A model generated the notes under the pieces. It was not told the DNA's origin. It saw only the letters and a program-made list of their open reading frames with translations, and did no database searches. Position numbers and translations under genes: made by a program. A stretch of DNA of 64,000 nt from Bacteroidales bacterium (lineage in GTDB: Bacteria > Bacteroidota > Bacteroidia > Bacteroidales > UBA932), in assembly GCA_017634595.1 (NCBI GenBank), contig JAGBNC010000019.1, forward strand, positions 62,001 to 126,000, written 5' to 3'. The stretch's first letter is position 1; each line of letters starts with the position of its first letter. Below, in pieces: positions 33,179-41,634 of this stretch.

Positions 33179-34540
33179 ATGACGAAAACTCAACTGGAAG
33201 GCATTTATGATGCCCGCAAGCTCGGGACAGGGAAAATGCTAACGCTGGGACTCCAGCACATGTTCGCAATGTTCGGCGCAACGGTCTTGGTACCTGTAAT
33301 CACCGGATTGTCAATGTCAGCAACATTGTTGTTTGCAGGTCTTGGCACACTTATCTTCCACCTCTGCACTAAATTGAAGGTTCCGGCATTTCTGGGATCT
33401 TCTTTTGCTTTTCTAGGGGGCTATGCTACCGTCGTTCAGATGGGCATGGCCGGCGGCCTGACTCAAGCAGAGGCTCTTCCTTACGCCTGCATCGGCGTTT
33501 TCTGCGCTGGCTTGATATATTTCATTCTCGCCGGTCTCTTCGCAGCATTTGGTCCCAAGAAGGTCATGAGGTTCTTCCCGCCTATCGTCACCGGACCTAT
33601 TATTATAGCAATCGGCCTTATACTTTCCGGCTCTGCTATCAACAACTGCAACCACAACTGGTGGATTGCCATTCTTGCAATCGCCATAATCGTAGTGTGC
33701 AACATCTGGGGCAAAGGCATGATCAAGATCATACCTATACTTTTAGGCGTGATCGGCTCCTATGTCGTGGCTGCTTGCTTCGGGCTCTGTGATTTCACTC
33801 CCGTCAAAGAAGCTGCTTGGATAGGCCTTCCCGTCAAGTGGGAGAATACAGCCATCTCAGTATTCAGCAATCCCAACTGGAGCCTCATTCTGGCTGCAAT
33901 CATCGCAATTATCCCTATCTCCCTTGCTACCATGATGGAGCATATCGGAGATATGTGCGCAATATCTTCAACTACCGGCATCAATTATCTTGAGGATCCC
34001 GGTCTGCACCGCACCCTGCTGGGCGACGGTCTCGCCACCTCTCTGGCTTCTCTGTTCGGAGCGCCGGCCAACACTACTTACGGCGAGAATACCGGTGTGC
34101 TCAACCTCACCAAGGTGTACGATCCTAGAGTTATCCGCATCGCTGCTGTGTTTGCCATTATCCTCTCGTTCTGCCCTAAGTTCTCGGCAATCATCAGCTG
34201 CATGCCCGCTGCTACCATAGGCGGCGTATCGCTGGTGCTCTATGGTATGATTTCGGCAGTCGGTGTGCGCAATGTCGTTGAAAATCAAGTAGATTTCAAA
34301 TCTTCCCGCAATGTCCTCGTGATGGCCCTGATACTGGTGCTTGCAATCGGTATCTCCTACAGCGAGAAGGGCTCTTTGGATATAGGATTCACAACTCTTT
34401 CCGGTCTTGCTGTCGGTGCTCTCGTTGGCATCATCCTCAATGCAATACTGCCCGGGAAAGATTATGAATTCGGAACAAATGCCCAGGGAGACAAATCCGT
34501 TGATTTCGAAGTGAACAGACTTGAAAATAAGAATGACTGA
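33179..34540 (+). CDS. NCS2 uracil/xanthine permease
   Basis: The 453-residue polytopic protein belongs to the uracil-xanthine branch of NCS2: GLQHMFAMFGATVLVPVITG (about 25-44), AFLGSSFAF, and SLATMMEHIGDMCAISSTTG carrying the conserved Glu of this family. The later GAPANTTYGENTGVL matches the family QTxxxEN-like site. It imports a nucleobase with protons across the inner membrane. Within the operon with apt and an AzgA-type permease, uracil or xanthine is most likely; the exact base cannot be assigned. The 3' end overlaps apt by 8 bp. Confidence 0.92.
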   Translation: MTKTQLEGIYDARKLGTGKMLTLGLQHMFAMFGATVLVPVITGLSMSATLLFAGLGTLIFHLCTKLKVPAFLGSSFAFLGGYATVVQMGMAGGLTQAEALPYACIGVFCAGLIYFILAGLFAAFGPKKVMRFFPPIVTGPIIIAIGLILSGSAINNCNHNWWIAILAIAIIVVCNIWGKGMIKIIPILLGVIGSYVVAACFGLCDFTPVKEAAWIGLPVKWENTAISVFSNPNWSLILAAIIAIIPISLATMMEHIGDMCAISSTTGINYLEDPGLHRTLLGDGLATSLASLFGAPANTTYGENTGVLNLTKVYDPRVIRIAAVFAIILSFCPKFSAIISCMPAATIGGVSLVLYGMISAVGVRNVVENQVDFKSSRNVLVMALILVLAIGISYSEKGSLDIGFTTLSGLAVGALVGIILNAILPGKDYEFGTNAQGDKSVDFEVNRLENKND

Positions 34541-35066
34541 TCAGAAACTAATTGAAAGCATCCGCATCGTGCCTGATTTCCCTCTGCCAGGGATTCAGTT
34601 CTTCGATGTAACAACAATGTTCAAGGACCCTGAAGCATTTAAAGAAGTACTTGACCGGATATACAATCTCTATAAAGACAAAGGCATAACCAAAGTCGCC
34701 GGAATCGAATCCCGTGGGTTCATAGCCGGTGCAGCTCTGGCCGCTAGGCTTGGTGCCGGATTCGTTCCGGTACGCAAGCCCGGCAAGCTGCCGGCCAAGA
34801 CCGTGAGGGAGAGCTATCTCAAAGAGTATGGTACCGATACCATTGAGATTCATGCCGATGCTATCGGCCCCGACGATGTAGTGCTCATCCACGATGACAT
34901 ACTCGCCACCGGCGGCACTGCTTCAGCAGCCGTGCGTCTGGTAAAGTGCTTCAAGCCTAAAGCCGTCTATGCAAACTTCATTATTGACATTACTGATGTT
35001 CCCCGCAGCGCACCCATTCCATCGGATGTGCCCGTCACGGCGATACTCAGTCTGTCGGAGCGATAA
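34533..35066 (+). CDS. apt: Adenine phosphoribosyltransferase
   Basis: Start ATG 34533 (MTDQKLIESIRIVPDFPLPG) gives 177 residues, the normal APRT length. GIQFFDVTTMFKD (about 20-32), GIESRGFIAGAALA (about 60) and the PRPP loop VLIHDDILATGGTASAA (about 117-133) are diagnostic. It converts adenine and PRPP to AMP. It sits second in a four-gene operon with two nucleobase permeases and an outer-membrane protein, so uptake and salvage are produced together. Confidence 0.96.
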   Translation: MTDQKLIESIRIVPDFPLPGIQFFDVTTMFKDPEAFKEVLDRIYNLYKDKGITKVAGIESRGFIAGAALAARLGAGFVPVRKPGKLPAKTVRESYLKEYGTDTIEIHADAIGPDDVVLIHDDILATGGTASAAVRLVKCFKPKAVYANFIIDITDVPRSAPIPSDVPVTAILSLSER

Positions 35067-35099
35067 CCCAATTATATATTAGTTCATAAATTACATTTT

Positions 35100-35840
35100 A
35101 TGTCCAAAAAACTATTCCTTGCCGCTGCTGTTGCAGTGCTTGCCTTTACTCAAGGAGTGAAGGCACAAACCAACCTCCAGACTTTCTATGATTTCGGAAA
35201 GGACAGGGGACACTTCACAACTACTCTTGAGGGCTTCTATGGAGACAAGTGGGGGAATACCTTCTTCTTCATCGATTACGACTACAACAAGAAGGATTCC
35301 AAGAAAGTGAATCAGGCCCCAAGCGGTAGCTACATGGAGATTGCACGCTGCCTGAATTTCTGGCAGAACACAGTTCTTTCTCCTCTCAGCCTCCAGGTGG
35401 AGTACAACGGTCTTGTGGGTGTAAACCAGAATTTCCTCTTCGGTCTGGATTACTTCCTCCACAGTAGCGACTTCAGCAACACCTTCAACTTCAAACTTCT
35501 CTACAAGACATTCAGCGCCGGCGCATCCAGCGACATCCCCGTCCAGTTCACCCTTGTGTGGGGCATGCAGGACCTCTTCGGGGTCAAGGGGCTTCGCTTC
35601 TGCGGCTTCGCTGATATCTGGGGAGAGAATGTTGTCAACTTTGCTGAAGAGGTTAATCCTCTGAACTTCATCTCCGATAAGTTTGTGTTCATCTCCGAGC
35701 CTCAGCTCTGGTACAACGTGGGCCAGCATTTCGGAGTTGACAATCTGCATATCGGAACTGAAATCGAGCTGTCCTGCAACTTCGCCGGTTGCCACGGTTT
35801 CAAAGTACGTCCCTGCCTGGGTACTAAGTGGGTCTTCTAA
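35100..35840 (+). CDS. Tsx-like outer membrane protein (DUF5020 type)
   Basis: The 246-residue protein has a signal peptide (MSKKLFLAAAVAVLAFTQGVKAQ) and a mature part of alternating polar and aromatic strands (GHFTTTLEGFYGDKWGNTFFFIDYDY) ending GTKWVF, as outer-membrane barrels do. Length and opening resemble the nucleoside-specific channel Tsx and the DUF5020 family. Position between apt and an adenine/guanine-type permease suggests a passive outer-membrane pore for nucleobases or nucleosides; that role is inferred. Confidence 0.82.
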   Translation: MSKKLFLAAAVAVLAFTQGVKAQTNLQTFYDFGKDRGHFTTTLEGFYGDKWGNTFFFIDYDYNKKDSKKVNQAPSGSYMEIARCLNFWQNTVLSPLSLQVEYNGLVGVNQNFLFGLDYFLHSSDFSNTFNFKLLYKTFSAGASSDIPVQFTLVWGMQDLFGVKGLRFCGFADIWGENVVNFAEEVNPLNFISDKFVFISEPQLWYNVGQHFGVDNLHIGTEIELSCNFAGCHGFKVRPCLGTKWVF

Positions 35841-35857
35841 CCAAGGAGATATAGATC

Positions 35858-37177
35858 ATGGCAAACTTTATGGCTAAGGCCTTGGGATTCAAGGCCGGGG
35901 AGCATAATTTCCGCACCGAGATCATCGCCGGAATTACTACCTTCCTTACGATGGCCTATATTCTGGCTGTCAATCCCAGCATCTTCGGTGCTCTTGACAT
36001 GCCCAAGGGAGCTGTATTTACAGCTACTGCGCTGGCATCTCTCATCGGTACCCTGGTAATGGCTCTCTATGCACGCAAGCCTTTTGCGCTTGCTCCCGGC
36101 ATGGGCCTGAACGCCTTCTTCGTGTTTACTGTGTGCCTTACCATGGGACACAGCTGGCAGTTCGCTCTGACCGCCGTTTTCCTCGAAGGTATCATTTTTA
36201 TCATCCTCACACTGACTAAGGTACGTTCCTGGATACTTAACGCCATTCCGCTGTCGCTCAAGCATGCAATCGGTGCCGGTATCGGCCTGTTCATCGCTTT
36301 CATAGGTCTGCAGAACGCTGGCATCATCGCCAATAACGACGCTACGCTGGTTTCGCTTGGTGACATCACTCATGGCACTGCGCTCCTTGCTGTCATCGGC
36401 ATCATTATCACCGGCGCCCTGGTGATTCTCAAGGTCAAGGGAGGCATCCTGCTCGGTATCCTGATCACCACCCTCATCGGCTTGCTTATCAAGGATCCTG
36501 CTACTGGTGCTGCTATCACCAATTTCACAGGAGTGGTTTCACTTCCCGACAGCGTCGCTCCCATATTCTGCAAATTCGAATGGAGCCAGATTCTGAGCTG
36601 GGATATGCTGGCTGTAGTGTTCACATTCCTCTTCATCGATATGTTCGACACCATGGGAACCGTCATCGGCGTGTCCCAGAAGGCCGGAATGGTTGATGAG
36701 AAGGGCAACGTGGACGGCATCGACAAGATGTTCCTCGCAGACTCAATCGCGACCGTGTGCGGTGCATGCCTCGGAACTTCAACCACTACGACTTATGTCG
36801 AGAGTGCATCCGGTGTGGGTGCAGGCGGCCGTACTGGCCTCACCGCACTTACCACAGCCCTGTGCTTTGCACTGGCCTTGCTGTTCTCTCCTCTGTTCCT
36901 TGCAATCCCCGGAGCAGCAACAGCCCCTGCGCTCGTTATTGTGGGCGTGATGATGATGACCCCTGTAGTGAAGATCGATTGGGAAGACTATTCAGAGTCC
37001 ATCCCCGCATTCATCACCATCCTGCTGATGCCTGTGGCATATTCTATTTCCGACGGTATCCTCATCGGTGTTATCTCCTATGTTCTTCTGAACGCCGTTT
37101 CAGGCAAATTCAAGAAGATTTCGATTACCATGTGGATCCTCGCCGTGCTGTTCATCCTGAAGTATATCTTCATATAA
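35858..37177 (+). CDS. AzgA-family adenine/guanine/hypoxanthine permease
   Basis: The 439-residue polytopic protein shows AzgA/PbuG motifs: EIIAGITTFLTMAYILAVNPSI (about 23-44), APGMGLNAFFVFTVC (about 79-93), FLFIDMFDTMGTVIGVS (about 255-271) and GTSTTTTYVESASGVGAGGRTGL (about 305-327). It imports purine bases with protons. Unusually for this group, a Shine-Dalgarno-like AAGGAGAT lies 9 bp before the ATG. It ends the salvage operon, followed by a strong terminator. Confidence 0.94.
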   Translation: MANFMAKALGFKAGEHNFRTEIIAGITTFLTMAYILAVNPSIFGALDMPKGAVFTATALASLIGTLVMALYARKPFALAPGMGLNAFFVFTVCLTMGHSWQFALTAVFLEGIIFIILTLTKVRSWILNAIPLSLKHAIGAGIGLFIAFIGLQNAGIIANNDATLVSLGDITHGTALLAVIGIIITGALVILKVKGGILLGILITTLIGLLIKDPATGAAITNFTGVVSLPDSVAPIFCKFEWSQILSWDMLAVVFTFLFIDMFDTMGTVIGVSQKAGMVDEKGNVDGIDKMFLADSIATVCGACLGTSTTTTYVESASGVGAGGRTGLTALTTALCFALALLFSPLFLAIPGAATAPALVIVGVMMMTPVVKIDWEDYSESIPAFITILLMPVAYSISDGILIGVISYVLLNAVSGKFKKISITMWILAVLFILKYIFI

Positions 37178-37201
37178 GTTTAGCAGCTCATATACAGACA
37201 G

Positions 37202-37246
37202 GAGGATGACTAACAAGTCTCAGGACTTGAGGTCATCCTCTTTTTT
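37202..37246 (+). terminator. Intrinsic terminator of the nucleobase salvage operon
   Basis: GAGGATGAC (37202-37210) pairs perfectly with GTCATCCTC (37232-37240). Inside it, CAAGTC pairs with GACTTG, and six T residues follow. It lies 24 bp after the permease stop. Confidence 0.93.
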
Positions 37247-37295
37247 GTGATAAAAAAAACCTTACGGGTCCCTGCTACCACCGTCCTCAAAGGTG

Positions 37296-37371
37296 CATTC
37301 AGCAGCACCGGTACGTACGAAACGGCAGCGAAATGCTCGCACCGGTGCTGTTGAATGGGCCGGTGCGAGCA
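37296..37371 (+). repeat. Structured intergenic element with two exclusive pairings
   Basis: CATTCAGCAGCACCGGT (37296-37312) pairs with ACCGGTGCTGTTGAATG (37341-37357), 17 bp with one G-U. Alternatively TGCTCGCACCGG (37334-37345) pairs perfectly with CCGGTGCGAGCA (37360-37371). The stems share bases 37341-37345 and exclude each other. The element lies after a terminator and before the TonB receptor promoter, so neither neighbour's mRNA needs it. The rest of the 37247-37570 gap shows no ORF or other feature I can support. Confidence 0.6.
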
Positions 37372-37570
37372 CCCTCAGGCGGTTCGAACTCTGCCTTAAC
37401 TCACCGGCATTGGGCGGCACACGTTTTATAAGCCCAACAAACTCGAATTTTCCTAGTAGTAGCACCGGGCAGAGAAGGATATCAAGAAAAATACATCCAA
37501 TAAGTCTTCCCCCTATCTGTATATACGTATATAATTGTCAATGAACGCTTTAAATCATTACTAATGGGTA

Positions 37571-37601
37571 TTGGTATATCTATCTTCTGTGCTTAGCTTT
37601 G
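37571..37601 (+). promoter_or_regulatory. Promoter of the TonB-dependent receptor gene
   Basis: TTG at 37571-37573, a 20-nt spacer and TAGCTTTG at 37594-37601 fully match the Bacteroidota promoter. The ATG is 31 bp downstream. No cobalamin or other riboswitch is visible in the short leader. Confidence 0.8.
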
Positions 37602-37632
37602 CAGAGTTATTAACTTCAAATATCTAAACATT

Positions 37633-39930
37633 ATGAACAAGCACATGTTGACAATGGCGGCATTACTTTTTGCCCTACTATTTATTGCTCCGGCACCTGC
37701 TTTAGCTCAGAAACGACAGAAAACTGATGCAAATATCCATGGACACGTAATCGATGGAAATACCGGAGAGCATCTCTCTTTTGCATTAATCTTTATAAAA
37801 GATCTAAATATAAGCGCAGAGACCGATTCCACTGGACATTATTATCTAAGCAATCTCGCTGAAGGACGTCATACCATAGAAGTGTCTCTATTCGGACATA
37901 AAAAATATGAAGGGTTGATTGATGCGGAAATTGGGGAGACTAAGGAATATAATTTTACTCTGTTTAAAGATGTGATGACCATAGACCAAGTAGTAGTTAC
38001 CGCGAATCGTTACGCGACCAAACGCAGGGAGAGCGGACAGATTGTCTGCGTGGTCTCTCCAAAACTATTTGAGAATGTGACAGCTGTAAATCCAGCAGGC
38101 GTGCTGAACTTCCAGCCCGGGCTGCGAGTAGAATACAACTGTGGTAACTGCGGGTTCTCACAATTACGCATAAACGGACTGTCAGGTCAATACTCGCAGG
38201 TACTGTTGGATAGTAAGCCTATATTCAGTTCGCTATCGATGGTCTATGGCTTGGAACAACTCCCTGAGTCCATGATAGAGCGCATCGAAGTTGTGCGCGG
38301 AGGCGGCTCGGCGCTATTCGGTTCCAATGCTATTGGTGGAACAGTTAATATTATCACAAAAGAGCCTATTGGGAATATGCTACAACTCAGCAACCAAAGC
38401 GGCATCATTGGCGCGCGAGCTACTGATATAAACACAAGTTTGAATGCATCGGTCATTACAGAAGACCGTAGAGCCGGTGCTTATTTATTCACAATGATAC
38501 GCGACCGGGATGCATATGACAGAAATAATGACGGCTTTTCAGACATGCCGAGGTTGCGTAGCCAGACTATTGGAATGCGCATGTACCATAATATAGGGGA
38601 ACACGGAAAACTGACAGCAGAATATCATCACATCCATGAATTCCGCAGGGGCGGGGACACGATAGATGAGGTCCCGCATTTGTGCCATATTGCCGAGCAG
38701 GCTGAACATCGAATAGATGGTTGCAGCCTTTCGTGGGACGGCAAATGGGGGAATAACAACGTGGGTGCATTCGTGTCGGCACAAGGGATAGACAGGAACT
38801 CTTACTACGGCGCCGGAAAAGATCCGGATGCATATGGCCGTACGAAGGACCTCACTGCTAACGCGGGAGCTCAATATATTCATAACTTTGGCCGCCTATG
38901 GCTGATGCCGGCGACATTGACGACTGGTTTAGACTTCACATACAACAACCTGTCCGATGTCTTTCTAGGATATGGACGTTCGTTGCGCCAAACAACCAGA
39001 CAAGGAGGATTGTATGTACAAAACGAGTGGCGAAACGAAAAAATCGGGATATTACTCGGAGTGCGTGCGGATAAGCACAATATGATTGCGAAACCTATCG
39101 TGTCGCCTCGCTTAACGCTTAGATATACCCCCAGTGCCAATTGGGCATTCAGGGCCGGATATGCTTCCGGCTTCCGTGCACCTCAAACTTACGATGAGGA
39201 CCTTCATGTTGGAGCCGTTGGGGGCGAGGTCTCTCTAATCAGCATTTCTCCAAACTTGCGTCCCGAGCGCTCCCATGCATTCAGCCTATCTGCAGATTGG
39301 TGGGCCAAACTTGGACAGTGGCAGTTAAATGCACTTGTTGAGGCATTTTATACCGGCCTAAAAGATGTATTTGTACTCACAGAAAAAGGGGCAGATGCTC
39401 ATGGAAACCGTTTGCTTGAGCGTACCAACGCTCCTGGGGCTATGGTAGCAGGCGCTAACATTGAGTTAAGGGCCGTCTTGCCTGAGGTTATTGAACTACA
39501 AGCGGGCATAACTCCTCAGCGCAGTTTGTTTAACGAGGCTTTTCAATGGAGCGAAACGGTATCACCCCAAAAAAGGATGTTCCGAGCACCCGATTTGTAT
39601 GGATATTTTACGGCTGACGGCAAAATAACTCACCATTTGAAAGCTTCGCTGAACTGTGTTTACACCGGACCTATGCTGGTCCAACATTACGCAGGCTACA
39701 TTCCCGCAGATGCCGAAGTGCTGACACCTGACTTTTTCGACCTTTCGGCAAGGCTTGCATGGCATTTCCACCTGTCTGGGCTTACCCGAATTGAACTGTC
39801 ATGTGCCGTAAAGAATATACTTGACAGTTACCAAAAAGACTTAGACGTAGGAAAATCAAAAGACTCTGCATATATCTGCGGTCCTTCAATGCCCCGCTCT
39901 TTCTACTTTGGTGCAAAACTGGTATTTTAG
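37633..39930 (+). CDS. TonB-dependent receptor (non-SusC type)
   Basis: The 765-residue protein has a signal peptide (cleavage near LAQK) and a carboxypeptidase-regulatory-like domain (about 33-115, GHVIDGNTGEHLSFALIFI). A TonB-box-like stretch follows (DQVVVTANRYATKRR). The plug domain (about 130-250) has an unusual EYNCGNCGFSQLRINGLSG Cys pair and VVRGGGSALFGSNAIGGTV. The 22-strand-type barrel ends in FYFGAKLVF. It has no SusD partner, so it likely takes a small chelate (heme, cobalamin or siderophore type); no ligand can be assigned. It is a single-gene unit. Confidence 0.92.
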   Translation: MNKHMLTMAALLFALLFIAPAPALAQKRQKTDANIHGHVIDGNTGEHLSFALIFIKDLNISAETDSTGHYYLSNLAEGRHTIEVSLFGHKKYEGLIDAEIGETKEYNFTLFKDVMTIDQVVVTANRYATKRRESGQIVCVVSPKLFENVTAVNPAGVLNFQPGLRVEYNCGNCGFSQLRINGLSGQYSQVLLDSKPIFSSLSMVYGLEQLPESMIERIEVVRGGGSALFGSNAIGGTVNIITKEPIGNMLQLSNQSGIIGARATDINTSLNASVITEDRRAGAYLFTMIRDRDAYDRNNDGFSDMPRLRSQTIGMRMYHNIGEHGKLTAEYHHIHEFRRGGDTIDEVPHLCHIAEQAEHRIDGCSLSWDGKWGNNNVGAFVSAQGIDRNSYYGAGKDPDAYGRTKDLTANAGAQYIHNFGRLWLMPATLTTGLDFTYNNLSDVFLGYGRSLRQTTRQGGLYVQNEWRNEKIGILLGVRADKHNMIAKPIVSPRLTLRYTPSANWAFRAGYASGFRAPQTYDEDLHVGAVGGEVSLISISPNLRPERSHAFSLSADWWAKLGQWQLNALVEAFYTGLKDVFVLTEKGADAHGNRLLERTNAPGAMVAGANIELRAVLPEVIELQAGITPQRSLFNEAFQWSETVSPQKRMFRAPDLYGYFTADGKITHHLKASLNCVYTGPMLVQHYAGYIPADAEVLTPDFFDLSARLAWHFHLSGLTRIELSCAVKNILDSYQKDLDVGKSKDSAYICGPSMPRSFYFGAKLVF

Positions 39931-39974
39931 TTTCCGGAAAGAAAACAGCCCCTGCAGATATCTGCGGGGGCGTT

Positions 39975-40048
39975 TGGAGGTGCGTAGCGGAATCGAACCA
40001 CTGTGACAGGTTTTGCAGACCTGCGCCTAGCCACTCGGCCAACGCACC
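39975..40048 (-). tRNA. tRNA-Cys (GCA)
   Basis: The minus strand folds into a full cloverleaf: acceptor GGTGCGT/ACGCACC, D-stem GCC/GGC, anticodon stem CAGGT/ACCTG around loop CTGCAAA (anticodon GCA), and T-arm with TTCGATT. The discriminator is U and the CCA end is encoded (39977-39975). Confidence 0.97.
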
Positions 40049-40222
40049 GTTGAGGATTGCAAAGATACTATTTTTATTTGAATTTGCAAACCATTGCCTC
40101 AAAATATACCCGATTCAGTCTGATACAGAGAGCAGTGGGGGATTCGTGAAAATTTTGTTAAATCGTAACTGCTTGATAATCAGCAATGATAAATAAATAT
40201 TAAAAAAATTTCAAAAAAAGTA

Positions 40223-40252
40223 TTGCAAATTAAAATTAAAGTTGTACCTTTG
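40223..40252 (+). promoter_or_regulatory. Strong promoter with no protein gene downstream
   Basis: TTG at 40223-40225, a 19-nt AT-rich spacer and TACCTTTG at 40245-40252 are an ideal Bacteroidota promoter. The next plus-strand protein gene is almost 3 kb away, and the minus-strand pseudouridine synthase gene ends at 40363. This points to a non-coding transcript. Confidence 0.8.
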
Positions 40253-40257
40253 TATCG

Positions 40258-40364
40258 GGTTGTTCAAGAGGGTTCTCCTCACAACCTATTGGTTATTAGT
40301 TTTAGTGTTATTAATTATGTGGTTAGTATGAGTTGTTGTCGTGAGACACCAACTCATTTCTTTT
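40258..40364 (+). ncRNA. Candidate small RNA of about 105 nt
   Basis: The transcript from the promoter at 40223-40252 would begin near 40258. It starts with a stem-loop (GGTTGT 40258-40263 with ACAACC 40281-40286; inner GAGG with CCTC). An A/U-rich single-stranded middle follows (40287-40327). It ends in the terminator hairpin at 40328-40364. No ORF longer than a few codons is contained in it. I do not recognise it as tmRNA, 6S, SRP RNA or RNase P RNA. The promoter, structure and terminator within 140 bp are the evidence; the function is unknown. Confidence 0.7.
40328..40364 (+). terminator. Terminator of the small RNA
   Basis: ATGAGTTG (40328-40335) pairs perfectly with CAACTCAT (40350-40357). 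The inner TGTC (40337-40340) pairs with GACA (40345-40348) across a GTGA loop. TTCTTTT follows. It ends just where the convergent pseudouridine synthase gene stops (40363). Confidence 0.85.
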
Positions 40365-41634
40365 ATATCCTCTCCCCAAAGCTCATGCACCGTCCGTCCG
40401 CAGGATGCTTAAACGCCAGTCCGCATGCCCGCAGCATCAATTGTCTGCCCTCGGCGGCGCTCCCGTAAAGTCTGTCTCCTACTATAGGGTGCCCCAGCCC
40501 GCGATAGTGGGCGGCATGCACACGGATCTGGTGCGAGCGTCCGGTCAGCGGTTTGAAGATTACATCTACAGTCCCGTCCGGAAGTATCTGGATGACTTCG
40601 TACTCCGTCACAGCCCGCTTGCCGGCATCATAATCCACCATCTGACGCGGCCTGTCGTAGTAGTCGAGCATAAGAGGCAGAGCTATGGTGCCTTTCATGG
40701 CATGATTCCATGGGCCACCTTCAAGCCTGGCCCGGTAGAGTTTGCTGACTTCTCGTGTGGCAAATTGGCGCTCAAGCTCGGCTTTAGCCTTGAGCGAGCG
40801 GGCAAATACCATGATCCCCGAAGTGTCCATATCCAGCCTGTGGCAGCTCTCTACAGTGCGTCCGAACCTCTTGCGAAGCCACTCAAGCATCGATTCCGAC
40901 TCTATCTTTCCTGGCACAGAAAGCATCCCGGAGGGCTTGTCAACAACGATAATGTCATCATCGACATATAGGACATCCGGAACAGCAGGGGAGGCTACGG
41001 CGGAATCCAGAGGGTTGGGCTCTATGTTAAGCCCTTGCATCATCCAGCTAAGCAGCGGGCCGCATTTCCCCGTACAGGAAGGATAAAAACGTCCCTGCTC
41101 CCTCACCTCGCGGACAGGGCTCTTTCCGTACCAAAACTCTCCCATGGCAAGCGGCTTCAGGCCATTTCGGAAGGCGTAGTTGAGTAGCTTTGGCGCAGCG
41201 CAGTCGCCCGTGCCCCCGGGAGGCACCAGCCCCCTGCGGGCAAAGATATCAAGCACGCTGAGTTCGTCGCCAAGGGCGTTCATCACTCTGTACTGTCTGA
41301 AAATCCACTCCTGGAGCATGGCGGAAGCTTCGGAACGCGCAGGCCCGGCAGACATACTGGAGATCTCCGCCTCACGTTCTTTATAATAACCTTGAGTGAG
41401 ATCATATACCGGAGGCACGAAACCGTCGATCACAGCCTTGCCCCCGGCAAGTCCGCTAAATGCATACAACGGGCCGGAATCTGTGAGCAGAACTCCCATC
41501 ATCTTGCCCTCCGAAAACAATGAGCCCAGAGAAGGGTCAGAATCAAGACGCTGGATTAACGAACGCGCCGCATCAACCACCAGGGGATGCGGCACGTAGC
41601 AGAATGGATAGGTGAAACGGGAAGGGGAAGTCAT
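40363..41634 (-). CDS. RluA-family pseudouridine synthase with N-terminal extension
   Basis: Start ATG 41634 overlaps the Maf stop as ATGA; the frame upstream is only open sequence. The product is 423 residues. The N-terminal half (about 1-210) is an accessory region with a coiled stretch and CTGKCGP. The synthase domain (about 215-410) has VLYVDDDIIVVDKPSGMLSV, the catalytic motif CHRLDMDTSGIMVFARS with the Asp nucleophile, and LTGRSHQIRVHAAH. It isomerises uridines in rRNA or tRNA. The extended form is common in Bacteroidota; the exact site is unknown. It is the last gene of the DUF3467-KdsC-Maf operon. Confidence 0.92.
   Translation of the reverse strand: MTSPSRFTYPFCYVPHPLVVDAARSLIQRLDSDPSLGSLFSEGKMMGVLLTDSGPLYAFSGLAGGKAVIDGFVPPVYDLTQGYYKEREAEISSMSAGPARSEASAMLQEWIFRQYRVMNALGDELSVLDIFARRGLVPPGGTGDCAAPKLLNYAFRNGLKPLAMGEFWYGKSPVREVREQGRFYPSCTGKCGPLLSWMMQGLNIEPNPLDSAVASPAVPDVLYVDDDIIVVDKPSGMLSVPGKIESESMLEWLRKRFGRTVESCHRLDMDTSGIMVFARSLKAKAELERQFATREVSKLYRARLEGGPWNHAMKGTIALPLMLDYYDRPRQMVDYDAGKRAVTEYEVIQILPDGTVDVIFKPLTGRSHQIRVHAAHYRGLGHPIVGDRLYGSAAEGRQLMLRACGLAFKHPADGRCMSFGERI

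Noticed and set aside
37247-37632. Cobalamin or other riboswitch before the TonB-dependent receptor
   Set aside because: No conserved B12-box-like or other known aptamer core is seen, and the promoter at 37571-37601 leaves only a short leader.
40328-40468. 46-codon ORF starting at ATG 40328
   Set aside because: It begins inside the terminator hairpin of the small RNA and is antisense to the pseudouridine synthase gene.
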